A DNA stretch of 64,000 bases from UBA6623 sp965217195 (GTDB lineage Bacteria; Acidobacteriota; Terriglobia; Bryobacterales; UBA6623): NCBI GenBank assembly GCA_965217195.1, contig CBDCHL010000002.1, positions 248,001-312,000 of the forward strand, written 5' to 3'. A model generated the notes under the pieces. It had not been told where the DNA came from and did not search any database. It saw nothing but the letters and a program-made list of their open reading frames with translations. Shown here in pieces: positions 55,216 to 63,357 of the stretch (positions within the stretch are counted from its first letter, which is position 1; each line of letters opens with the position of its first letter). Position numbers and translations under genes: made by a program.

Positions 55216-56784
55216 ATGGCGCCGGCGAAGGACCAACAGGTCGTCTTTCATCCCATTCTGCTGGCGATCTATCCAATCGTCTTTCTCTACGCATCGAACC
55301 GCGAAGCGTTGGACTTTTCGGTTCTGTTCGGCCCTCTGTTCGTCAATATCGTGGTTGTGTCTCTGTTGTGGTGGCTCCTCCACTGGCGAGTGCGTAGCGT
55401 TAAGCTCTCAGCGCTCTACACGTCGGTGATTGTTCTCGGCTTCTACTCCTTCGGTGCGGTGCACGAAATCTTCGACAGGTGGTCGTTGGAACAAGGTTTT
55501 GTGAATGTTTCGATCGCGGCGAAGCTTGTGGGGGCGTGCTTATTGGTCGTCCTCATTTGCGCGGGCTTGTGGTTGACGCTGAGGAAACACGTAGGCACGG
55601 TGACTTACGTCGTCAACATCGTGGGCACGGTATTGGTTTGCGCGCCGATGGGAGAAATCGCCGTCGGGACGTATCAAACATTCGTGTTGGGCGATCTGAT
55701 CCCCGACCGAACCGAGTTCGAAGCGATTCCGCTTGCCATGCAGAGTGCCGAGAATCGGCCGGATATCTATTACATCGTCCTCGACGGCTACGGCCGCGAG
55801 GACTTGCTGGCCGAGGAGTACGCTCACGACAATTCCGCTTTTCTCGATTCGCTGCGCGAGCAAGGCTTCTACGTCGCCTCGCGGAGTCGCGCAAACTATC
55901 CGTGGACCTTAGGTTCGCTCGCCTCCTCGCTCAACTTCGCCTACTTGAACGAGCCGCTGGGAGAGGATCTCCGCCCCTACGAGAATAAGGTCTTTTTGCG
56001 CGAGCTGTTGCAGGGGAACCGCGCGATGCGACACTTGCGAGCTGCCGGCTATCGCACGATCGTCTATGAGAGTCAGTACTACGAAATCGATTTACGCGAA
56101 GCCGACCGAACGGTGGGAGAATCGTGGGCCCCGCGGCCGTTTTCGGTGGTGATTCTGCAAATGACACCCATTCCGGCCCTATTGCGGCGGGTCGGAATAC
56201 CGTTGTTTTATGATTTGCACCGCGCGCGACTTCTGTCCACCCTTGCGGGCTTGCCCGACGTCACGCGAGAGCCGTCGCCGAAATTCGTTTTTGCCCATCT
56301 CATGTACGCGCATACACCTCTTGTGCTGGATGCCGCCGGCGGGAACGTAACGCCGCAAGGCAACTATAGCTGGACGACGCCGGTCGGCAAGGGCGACAAA
56401 CAGTTCATGGAAGCTTATCGAGGACAGCTCTCGTATCTAAACACGAAGCTCGAAACGGTTGTCCGGCGGATCATTGCCGAGTCCGCGCGACCGCCGGTGA
56501 TCATGCTGCAAGGCGACCATGGACCGGAGATGGGTTTGAGCCGGGGCAGTCTGAGCGAGAGCGACGTGGACGGGCGTTATTCGATCTTCAACGCGTATCT
56601 GTTCCCGGAAGGCGGTGAGGAGAAACTCTACGATTCGATTTCTCCCGTCAATAGCTTCCGCATCCTGTTCAATCACTATTTCGGAACGTCCTACCCTTTG
56701 CTTGAAGACAAGAGCTACTACACCACCGATCGCCTGATCTATGATTTTCAACCCATACCCGAAGATCGATTCGAACCACGGTAG
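55216..56784 (+). CDS. Membrane sulfatase/LTA synthase-like protein, copy 2 (intact)
   Basis: The 522-residue protein has four N-terminal membrane segments (FHPILLAIYPIVFLYA, LFGPLFVNIVVVSLLWW, LYTSVIVLGFYSFGAVH, LVGACLLVVLICAGLWL) and then an alkaline-phosphatase-fold domain. Metal-binding Asp190 is in DIYYIVLDGYGRED, a probable nucleophile Thr231 in NYPWTLGSLASS, and a metal-binding Asp-His in MLQGDHGPEMG. A Thr nucleophile fits LTA-synthase/phosphoethanolamine-transferase enzymes rather than true sulfatases, which use a modified Cys or Ser. The likely role is transfer of a phospho-group to an envelope lipid or glycan, in the membrane. It is a tandem paralogue of the disrupted copy at 51818 and is followed by a GT2 gene on the opposite strand. 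Confidence 0.82.
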   Translation: MAPAKDQQVVFHPILLAIYPIVFLYASNREALDFSVLFGPLFVNIVVVSLLWWLLHWRVRSVKLSALYTSVIVLGFYSFGAVHEIFDRWSLEQGFVNVSIAAKLVGACLLVVLICAGLWLTLRKHVGTVTYVVNIVGTVLVCAPMGEIAVGTYQTFVLGDLIPDRTEFEAIPLAMQSAENRPDIYYIVLDGYGREDLLAEEYAHDNSAFLDSLREQGFYVASRSRANYPWTLGSLASSLNFAYLNEPLGEDLRPYENKVFLRELLQGNRAMRHLRAAGYRTIVYESQYYEIDLREADRTVGESWAPRPFSVVILQMTPIPALLRRVGIPLFYDLHRARLLSTLAGLPDVTREPSPKFVFAHLMYAHTPLVLDAAGGNVTPQGNYSWTTPVGKGDKQFMEAYRGQLSYLNTKLETVVRRIIAESARPPVIMLQGDHGPEMGLSRGSLSESDVDGRYSIFNAYLFPEGGEEKLYDSISPVNSFRILFNHYFGTSYPLLEDKSYYTTDRLIYDFQPIPEDRFEPR

Positions 56785-56812
56785 CCGGGAACCTCATCGA
56801 TCGGGGCAAGGT

Positions 56813-58378
56813 TTATTCTGTTTGGTTTGTGACGCGAATGCTGTAGGACTGCACGAGTAACAGTCCGCCGGTAAAGGAATAACCTACTACAAACAGCAGC
56901 AGGAACGGCAACGAAGCCCAGTTGCCGATCAGCCATGAACAGAAAACGCAAAAGGCGAAGTAGCTTCCTACCGCAAGATGGGCGGTGGGGAGCCAGGCCT
57001 TGGGCTGTCCTGCGCCGGGTAGGAGCCTCGCCGAGCGGCGTCCGGCGAATTTCGCGGTACGTTCGAAAGGGGAAGGAATGTCGAGTAGCGCTTCGATCAC
57101 GGCGCGCGTGTTGGTCAGGGTCAAACCGATACCGATGGCCGGCAGCCAAGGGAGCAATAGAAAGGTCTTTTTCCAATCTTTCGGAAACAGCTCTCTTTGT
57201 GCGAGGAGGTAGAAAGACCAAAAGGAAGAGAACGTACCGAGGAACAACGGAATGTCCCAGTACAGCAAATGTCCGTTTCCGTGGTGGTAGCGCATGAATG
57301 CGGTCGGTGGCAACAACACAGATAGAACGATCACCAGCGGAAAGGACAGGTTGGAACAGAGGTGGAAGCAGGCTTCCAGCTTGATTTTCGTGGACAAGTC
57401 CGAGCGTACGAGGGACGGTAGAGTCTTCTTCGCGGTTTGGATCAACCCTTTGGCCCAGCGAGCCTGCTGGGTTTGGAACGACGCCATGTCAGTGGGTAGC
57501 TCCGAAGGCACTTCAACGTGCGGCAAATAGAGAAAACGCCAGCCTTTCATCTGAGCGCGGTAGCTTAGGTCGGTGTCTTCCGTCAGGGTGTCGTGCTGCC
57601 AGCCGCCGGCATCTTCAATCATCGAGCGGCGCAAGACGCCGGCCGTTCCGTTGAAGTTGAAGAACCGACCGGAGCGCGACCGAGCACCGTGCTCGAAGAC
57701 GAAGTGCCCGTCCAGCAGAACCGCTTGCAGACGCGTCAGCAGCGACTGGTCGCGGTTCCGATAGGTCCATCGGGCTTGCACCATACCGACCGCCGGGTCA
57801 GTGAAATAGTGGACCGTTTGATGAAGGAAATCGGGGCGCGGAGAAAAATCGGCGTCGAAAATAGCGATGAGCTCGCCATCGGCTGAAACTAACCCGGATT
57901 GCAACGCGCCGGCCTTGTAGCCTCGTCGGTGAGGTCTCCGCCGATATTCGATCGGGTTCCCCTGGGCGGCGAGCCGTTCGACGACGGTCCGGGCGATCTT
58001 GCTCGTTTGATCCGTCGAATCATCCAACACCTGGATCTGGAGCAGTTCAGGAGGGTAATCCAGTTGACACACCGTCTCCAGGAGACTTTCAACCACATAC
58101 GGTTCGTTATAGATCGGGAGTTGCACCGTCACGGTCGGCAGCCGATCGAACCGGGCGGAAGGCCGCCTGACGGCTTGATCGCGATACTTGCGGTACAGAT
58201 AGATCAGCTGGTACCGATGCAACCCCCACGCGCTCAGGACCACCATCAGCGCGAAATAGATTGCGACCAAGACCCAGTCGAAGACGGTAACCTGGTATGC
58301 GCCCGAAAGCACCGCCGCCAAGCGGTCCGTCGGTCGCGCCAATAGCGAACCAATCTCGATTAATGCCGACGGCAACAT
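56813..58378 (-). CDS. Membrane glycosyltransferase, GT2 cellulose-synthase-like
   Basis: The 521-residue enzyme has one N-terminal membrane segment, a GT-A domain and four to five C-terminal membrane segments. The motifs for processive family 2 enzymes are present: VLDD (Asp120), FDADFSPRPDFL (residues 174-185), TEDTDLSYRAQ (267-277) and QQARW (304-308). It adds sugars from a nucleotide donor at the inner face of the membrane and may extrude a polysaccharide or form a glycolipid. The product is unknown. There is no PilZ domain, unlike BcsA. It is 2 bp from the start of the divergent mannosyltransferase frame, and both probably serve an envelope glycan with the neighbouring LTA-synthase-like genes. 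Confidence 0.92.
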   Translation of the reverse strand: MLPSALIEIGSLLARPTDRLAAVLSGAYQVTVFDWVLVAIYFALMVVLSAWGLHRYQLIYLYRKYRDQAVRRPSARFDRLPTVTVQLPIYNEPYVVESLLETVCQLDYPPELLQIQVLDDSTDQTSKIARTVVERLAAQGNPIEYRRRPHRRGYKAGALQSGLVSADGELIAIFDADFSPRPDFLHQTVHYFTDPAVGMVQARWTYRNRDQSLLTRLQAVLLDGHFVFEHGARSRSGRFFNFNGTAGVLRRSMIEDAGGWQHDTLTEDTDLSYRAQMKGWRFLYLPHVEVPSELPTDMASFQTQQARWAKGLIQTAKKTLPSLVRSDLSTKIKLEACFHLCSNLSFPLVIVLSVLLPPTAFMRYHHGNGHLLYWDIPLFLGTFSSFWSFYLLAQRELFPKDWKKTFLLLPWLPAIGIGLTLTNTRAVIEALLDIPSPFERTAKFAGRRSARLLPGAGQPKAWLPTAHLAVGSYFAFCVFCSWLIGNWASLPFLLLFVVGYSFTGGLLLVQSYSIRVTNQTE

Positions 58379-58424
58379 GCCGGGAGACCTGACTCCGAGT
58401 CGAGAGGACGAGACCGCCGACCGG

Positions 58425-59807
58425 ATGCCGACTCGCCTTTACAGACGACTTCTATTCCTTGCGGCGGCGGTGGAAGCGGCTTTTCTGGGCCTCCACGAGT
58501 TGGGAGAAGGCCCGCCGCCCCACGTCGTGGAATTCATCACGGCGTATCTGGCAGCGTCCCTATTTTACCTGGTTTCCTGTTATCTCATCACGACCGCGGG
58601 CGAGGCAGAGCCCGGTCGGGGGATGATGCGCCTTATCTGGGGTGCGGCGATCGTATTTCGGTTGACGGCGTTGCCGCTGGATCCTCAGCTCTCCGAGGAT
58701 CCGTATCGCTATCGTTGGAATGGGAAACTACAGGTCGCGGGCGGGAATCCCTACACCGAAGCGCCCGAGAGCACGGAATGGAACCACCTGCGGGACGAGA
58801 CATATCCCCTCGTCCCCGGCAAACATCTGCCCACGACTTACGGTCCGCTGCTAGAGGCGATCTTCGCCGGCACTTATCGGGTCGCGGCCGTCGTGACCAA
58901 TGATCCGTTCCGGCAGGCGTGGCTTTTCAAAATACCGTTTGCTTTGATCGAGCTTGCGGTCGGTTTAGCGCTCGCAACCCTGCTGCGCGCAATGGGAAGG
59001 CCGCCAACTTGGCTGTTGATCTATCTCTGGTCCCCATTGATCGTGGTTGAGTTTTGGGGTCAGGGCCACAATGATCCACCGGTGTTGCTGTTTGTAGTGC
59101 TCGCTCTCGCGGCGGGCGTGCGGGGTCGGTGGACGCGCGGTTGGGGCTGGCTGACCGCCGCGGCACTGACGAAACTTTGGCCTCTCCTCCTGGCGCCCTT
59201 TTTCTTGTTACGCCGTAAGGGCGAAAGCCGACGATTGTCGGCAAAGGCCGCGCTGGTCAGCGCTGCGCTCATCGTGATGCTGAGCGCGGCGTATTGGGAC
59301 GGTATTCTGCAACTCGGAGAAACGCTGCGGGTGTTCGCGGCCGGCCGGCAAAACAACGCAAGCCTCTACGCGCTCATCCTCGCCGCGACCGGGGGCGGCT
59401 ACGGATCGGCCACGGTGTGGGCGGGCGGAATTCTTGTCCTCACGTTGGCCGGTCTGGCCTTTGCCCGCTTGGAGATTGTTCGAGCTTCGATGGCAGCGGT
59501 GGCTGCGCTGCTACTGCTTTCCGCGAATTGCTTTCCTTGGTATCTGGGCTGGCTGGTTCCGTTCCTGGCGATTTACCCTAATGCTGCACTCTTGCTGTGG
59601 ACTGCCCTGGCAGCCCTGGCCTATCACGTTGTGATCGATTACGCGGCGCTGGGCGTTTGGCGCGAGAGCACCGCGTTTCGGTTGCTCGAGTACGTACCGG
59701 TTTACCTGATGCTTTTGGGGGGCAGCCTTGCCGTGCGCTCAAGAACTCTATGGATCCTTGGGCCGCGGGGACGGTTGCGGAGTGGGTTCGCGCGGCGGCG
59801 GCGGTAA
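58425..59807 (+). CDS. Polytopic mannosyltransferase-like protein, GT87/GT-C type
   Basis: ATG 58425 (MPTRLYRRLLFLAAAVEAAF) gives 460 residues; an earlier ATG at 58377 overlaps the divergent GT2 gene. About ten hydrophobic segments follow. The first outside loop has SEDPYRYRWNGKLQVAGGNP, and LPTTYGPLLEAIFAGTY follows. The Asp-Pro-Tyr-Arg-Tyr pattern and the closing aromatic membrane segments are typical of GT-C enzymes that use lipid-linked sugars (DUF2029/GT87 or PIG-M-like). It most likely adds a mannose or similar sugar to an envelope glycan. The donor and acceptor are unknown. Confidence 0.82.
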   Translation: MPTRLYRRLLFLAAAVEAAFLGLHELGEGPPPHVVEFITAYLAASLFYLVSCYLITTAGEAEPGRGMMRLIWGAAIVFRLTALPLDPQLSEDPYRYRWNGKLQVAGGNPYTEAPESTEWNHLRDETYPLVPGKHLPTTYGPLLEAIFAGTYRVAAVVTNDPFRQAWLFKIPFALIELAVGLALATLLRAMGRPPTWLLIYLWSPLIVVEFWGQGHNDPPVLLFVVLALAAGVRGRWTRGWGWLTAAALTKLWPLLLAPFFLLRRKGESRRLSAKAALVSAALIVMLSAAYWDGILQLGETLRVFAAGRQNNASLYALILAATGGGYGSATVWAGGILVLTLAGLAFARLEIVRASMAAVAALLLLSANCFPWYLGWLVPFLAIYPNAALLLWTALAALAYHVVIDYAALGVWRESTAFRLLEYVPVYLMLLGGSLAVRSRTLWILGPRGRLRSGFARRRR

Positions 59808-59855
59808 TGGATTCTTGGGAGGCGGTCAAGGACCACTCTTTGTGTCTTCCATCGT

Positions 59856-60314
59856 TTACTCGGCGGCTCGAATTCGGATCGTTTCACCCTCGCTGCGGTC
59901 TTGAAGTCGGTCGTCCAAAGGTAATTCCACCGGCGCCAGCTCAGTTATTGCGGTAGCCCTCTTTTGAAGATCGATGTACTGCCGCTCTACCTCGTCCGGG
60001 GGTATCTCATCAACTTTACCCCACAACAGCTCCCACTCTACGATCAGGTCGGCGAACTTCTTCTGCAAATTGGCGCTGTAGAGCGACTTCTTCGAGGATC
60101 GACTAAGTGCGATCCACAAGTTCAAAGCCGCGGCGAGCAGCGCCAGGATCTTGGCATAGAGCGTTGGGAAGTCGCCGATTAGAACGAAAGCGGCTCCCGA
60201 CGTGGCCACCAGCGCCGCCCACACGAGGCGGGTAGACTTCTTCTCCAGGTGTTCGGCAAGGTATCCGTAGTAGCGGTGCAGAATCTCCGCGTGAAGCAGA
60301 GATTCCCACACCAA
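59856..60314 (-). CDS. Two-transmembrane protein with helical cytoplasmic tail
   Basis: The 152-residue protein has a short N-terminal helix, two hydrophobic segments (LVWAALVATSGAAFVLIG and LYAKILALLAAALNLWIAL), and a long charged helical tail (SLYSANLQKKFADLIVEWEL, then DEVERQYIDLQKRATAITEL). This layout resembles the SLATT 2TM domain of bacterial conflict systems, but I see no nucleotide-sensor gene beside it and the match is by layout only. The ATG at 60314 is the first in frame. It is convergent with the mannosyltransferase gene. Confidence 0.55.
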   Translation of the reverse strand: MVWESLLHAEILHRYYGYLAEHLEKKSTRLVWAALVATSGAAFVLIGDFPTLYAKILALLAAALNLWIALSRSSKKSLYSANLQKKFADLIVEWELLWGKVDEIPPDEVERQYIDLQKRATAITELAPVELPLDDRLQDRSEGETIRIRAAE

Positions 60315-60390
60315 TCATCGCTGGTGATCGCTTGCCATCGCTTCCTATTCTAACGAGCCGCCTTGTCGACTCCGGCGTCAATCAGAACTG

Positions 60391-61980
60391 CTATTCCGAC
60401 GCGTCATCCGGCAGCACCCCGGCGAGGTATTGGGTGACCCAGTTCCCCCGGCCCGCCATGCGCATAACTTTTACGGCAACATCGTCGCCGGCCTTGACAT
60501 CGTCTTGGATCTTCTCTATATCGGAGACCCCACTTACAGGCTTGCGGTTGATCGCGACGACGATGTCGTTGGCGCGAATGCCGATATCATCCGCGAACGA
60601 CGCCGGTTCGACTTTCGTTACCAGTACGCCGTCCGCGTCTTCATACCCAATGCGTTCTCGTTCGGCCGGGCTGAGAGTCGAAACGGAGAAACCGAACATC
60701 ACTTCGGCCTCCTCCTTTTTGCCGCTTTCCGGGGCCTGGGACAGTCCGAATTCATCCGGGAAGAGTTCTGCGCGGTCCGCGATCTCGATTTCAAGCGTCA
60801 CGCGTTCTCCGTCGCGCAAAACGACCATGGGCACCGTCGAGCCAACCGCGGTGGAGGCGACGATATCGATGAGCTGATCGCCGTTCTTAACCGCCGCGCC
60901 GGCAATTTCGACGATCACGTCCTCCTTCATCATGCCGCCGCGATCGGCCGGCCCACTTGGTACGACGTCCATGACTAGAACGCCCCCGTTTTCAGCACCG
61001 AAAGTGCGCAGCAAGGCGGGGGACTGGTTGCCCTGGAATTGGATGCCGATCGAACCGCGCGCCACCTTACCGTGCTGGATGATTTGGTTGTAAACCTCCA
61101 CCGCATCGTTTGACGGCAGCGCGAAGCCCAGTCCTTGGAAGCTGCCGGAGTTGGAGACGATCGCGGTGTTGATGCCGATGACTTCACCGCGGATGTTCAG
61201 CAACGGACCACCGCTATTACCGGGGTTGATGGCTGCGTCTGTTTGAAGGAATTTCTGGAATGGTCGCGGCCGGCTGTTCCGCACTTCACGTGACTTGGCG
61301 CTGATAATCCCGACAGTCACGGTTTCGCGATACCCAAAAGGCGACCCGACAGCCACCGCCCAATCGCCCACGTCGACCGCGTCGGAATTCCCGATTTTCG
61401 CGGCAGATAACTTGCGGTCGGTTTCGATTTTGATGACCGCGATGTCGGTTTCCGGGTCGGTGCCGATCAGCTTCGCGTCAAGAAGTTTGTCGTCATGGTT
61501 AAAGAGCCGGACGCGAATGCGATCGGCGTCCGCGACTACGTGGTTGTTCGTGATCACATAACCGTTCGGGTCCACGATTACACCGGAACCTTCGCCTGGT
61601 CGACGGCGCCGTTCGGGAGGCATCTGTCGACCGAACGGACTGTCCGGCATACCAAAGAAACGACGGAAGAAATCGTCCGGAGAGTTGCCGCGGGGCGCGG
61701 TCTCAGCGCGCTTCTCCCGGAATTCGACTTGGATATTGACCACCGAGGGACGCACCTGTTTGGCGATCTTTGAAAACTCGTTTTCGATCGGCACAGCTTC
61801 GGGGATCGTCAGCGGCGTGGCATCGGGCGCCACCTGCGTTTTGCGGGCGGCATCGGCATCACCTGAAATGACCGTTCCGATCACGATGCCGATCGCGAGC
61901 GTCGCGAGGATCAGCGAGCCTGAGAGCATTTTACTGCTACCGATCTGTTTCAGAATAAGGCGAAGTTGGCTGCTTTCCAT
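60391..61980 (-). CDS. DegP/HtrA-family serine protease
   Basis: The 529-residue protein has an N-terminal membrane anchor (SLILATLAIGIVIGTVISG), a trypsin-like domain and two PDZ domains. The catalytic triad is His147 in VITNNHVV, Asp179 in DPETDIAVIKI and Ser256 in NPGNSGGPLLN. The first PDZ contains the SGPADRGGMMKEDVIVEIAG segment, the second ASFADDIGIRANDIVVAINR. HtrA proteases degrade or refold damaged envelope proteins and act outside the inner membrane. Length and domain order are typical of Do-like enzymes. It is divergent from the AI-2E-type transporter gene. Confidence 0.95.
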   Translation of the reverse strand: MESSQLRLILKQIGSSKMLSGSLILATLAIGIVIGTVISGDADAARKTQVAPDATPLTIPEAVPIENEFSKIAKQVRPSVVNIQVEFREKRAETAPRGNSPDDFFRRFFGMPDSPFGRQMPPERRRRPGEGSGVIVDPNGYVITNNHVVADADRIRVRLFNHDDKLLDAKLIGTDPETDIAVIKIETDRKLSAAKIGNSDAVDVGDWAVAVGSPFGYRETVTVGIISAKSREVRNSRPRPFQKFLQTDAAINPGNSGGPLLNIRGEVIGINTAIVSNSGSFQGLGFALPSNDAVEVYNQIIQHGKVARGSIGIQFQGNQSPALLRTFGAENGGVLVMDVVPSGPADRGGMMKEDVIVEIAGAAVKNGDQLIDIVASTAVGSTVPMVVLRDGERVTLEIEIADRAELFPDEFGLSQAPESGKKEEAEVMFGFSVSTLSPAERERIGYEDADGVLVTKVEPASFADDIGIRANDIVVAINRKPVSGVSDIEKIQDDVKAGDDVAVKVMRMAGRGNWVTQYLAGVLPDDASE

Positions 61981-62096
61981 GGTTGAAGTTCTCCTCGAGC
62001 CGTCCGTTGCAATGACTGCTATCCGTTATGACGCGCGGACTCTCAATTTTGGTGCGTTAAATCCACTTCATTATAACCGGGGCAGGAGAAGTGTCC

Positions 62097-62116
62097 GGCT
62101 CGCCGGCCGGCGAGCC
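62097..62116. promoter_or_regulatory. Perfect 20-bp palindrome between degP and the transporter
   Basis: GGCTCGCCGG is followed directly by CCGGCGAGCC, a perfect 20-bp palindrome without a spacer. It lies about 120 bp upstream of the degP start and 80 bp upstream of the transporter start. It could be an operator for one or both genes, or a REP-like unit; the sequence alone cannot decide. Confidence 0.35.
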
Positions 62117-62199
62117 GATAACCGCAGCCGGGTCCCTTCCAACCGCGCGCACGTCCGAAAAGGCCGGCTGCCCGACCCCAGCTATACTCGTAGACGGCG

Positions 62200-63261
62200 A
62201 TGATGGAACGCGTCACGAGTCCGGGTTTTCAGCGGGTGTTCGCTTGGGGGCTCGCCGCTCTGGTGATCTACTTGCTGTACCAAGTCACCAAAGTCTTCTT
62301 GGTGCCGTTGGCCTGGGCCGCTATCTTAACGATTTTCTTCTTTCCGATTCACAGGCGCGTTATCGGCCGAGTGGAGAGTGCGGGCGGGGCGGCCCTGATT
62401 TCACTGGTTCTGATGACGATTTTATTGGTCGCCCCGATGGCTTGGCTGGTCTCCGCCTTCACGATGGAGGCGGTGTCGGTGGTGGGGCAATTCCGTTCCG
62501 AAGAGGTGCTGCCGAAGGTCAAGCTTTGGGTGGAAGAACAGTTGGCAAATCTTCCGTTTTCGATCGGCAGTTTCGACGAAATTGTCGATGAGGCCGGCGG
62601 CCGCGCTCGTTCCTTGGTTGCTTCATACTCGGCTCGATTCGCTGGAAACGTCATCGGGTTCCTTCTCGACCTAGTGGTCATGCTGATGGCCATGTTCTAC
62701 CTGTTCCGAGATGGCCACAAGATTGTCCAGATGCTGAAGGACATTTCTCCGCTGGGCGGCGCCTACAGCGAACGCATGCGCGGCGAAGTAAGCGAACTAA
62801 TCTCGGTGACGTTGTCGAGCGGTTTTGTCGTGGCTGCCGTGCAGGGTTTCGTCGGAGGACTGGTTTTCTGGGGTCTCGGGATGCCCTCGCCGATCTTCTG
62901 GGGCGTAATTATCGCTTTCTTGGCATTCTTGCCGGTGGTCGGGCCGTGGCTGGTTTGGATTCCGGCCGCGATTGGAACCTTCGCGAGCGGCGAGGCGGGC
63001 CGGGCCATCGCCCTAGCGGTACTTGGCTTTCTGTTAATCAGCGGCGCCGACAACGTCTTGCGGCCGATGCTGATTGCCGGCCGCGCGCAGCTCAACGGCC
63101 TGCTGGTCTTTGTCGCTGTCCTGGGCGGGATCAGTGTCTTCGGTCTGTTGGGCGTGGTGCTGGGACCGTTGGTGATCGCGACTGCGGTTGGAATGCTGAA
63201 AGCCTATCACCAAGGTCTCCGCGAGAAACAAAGGGCCACTCCGGCGAAGGAAGCAGCTTGA
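62200..63261 (+). CDS. AI-2E family transporter
   Basis: The 353-residue membrane protein has about eight hydrophobic segments. VFAWGLAALVIYLLYQVTKV and FLVPLAWAAILTIFFFPIHR are the first pair; GVIIAFLAFLPVVGPWLVWI and a run ending SGADNVLRPMLIAGRAQLN contain the family signature (PVVGPxxVxxP and DNVLRP). The family (PerM/TqsA-like) is named after a proposed AI-2 exporter, but most members have unknown or ion-linked roles, so autoinducer transport is not implied. ATG 62200 and 62203 are both possible starts. A hairpin GACCC-GGGTC follows the stop. Confidence 0.93.
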   Translation: MMERVTSPGFQRVFAWGLAALVIYLLYQVTKVFLVPLAWAAILTIFFFPIHRRVIGRVESAGGAALISLVLMTILLVAPMAWLVSAFTMEAVSVVGQFRSEEVLPKVKLWVEEQLANLPFSIGSFDEIVDEAGGRARSLVASYSARFAGNVIGFLLDLVVMLMAMFYLFRDGHKIVQMLKDISPLGGAYSERMRGEVSELISVTLSSGFVVAAVQGFVGGLVFWGLGMPSPIFWGVIIAFLAFLPVVGPWLVWIPAAIGTFASGEAGRAIALAVLGFLLISGADNVLRPMLIAGRAQLNGLLVFVAVLGGISVFGLLGVVLGPLVIATAVGMLKAYHQGLREKQRATPAKEAA

Positions 63262-63357
63262 CCCTTCCCTGGGTCGGCGCGCCCGCTGTCGCCGAACGGG
63301 AACCTCCGTGGCCGCTAACAGCCGGGACGATGGTGGGTTCGTTTCCCGTAGGAAGCC

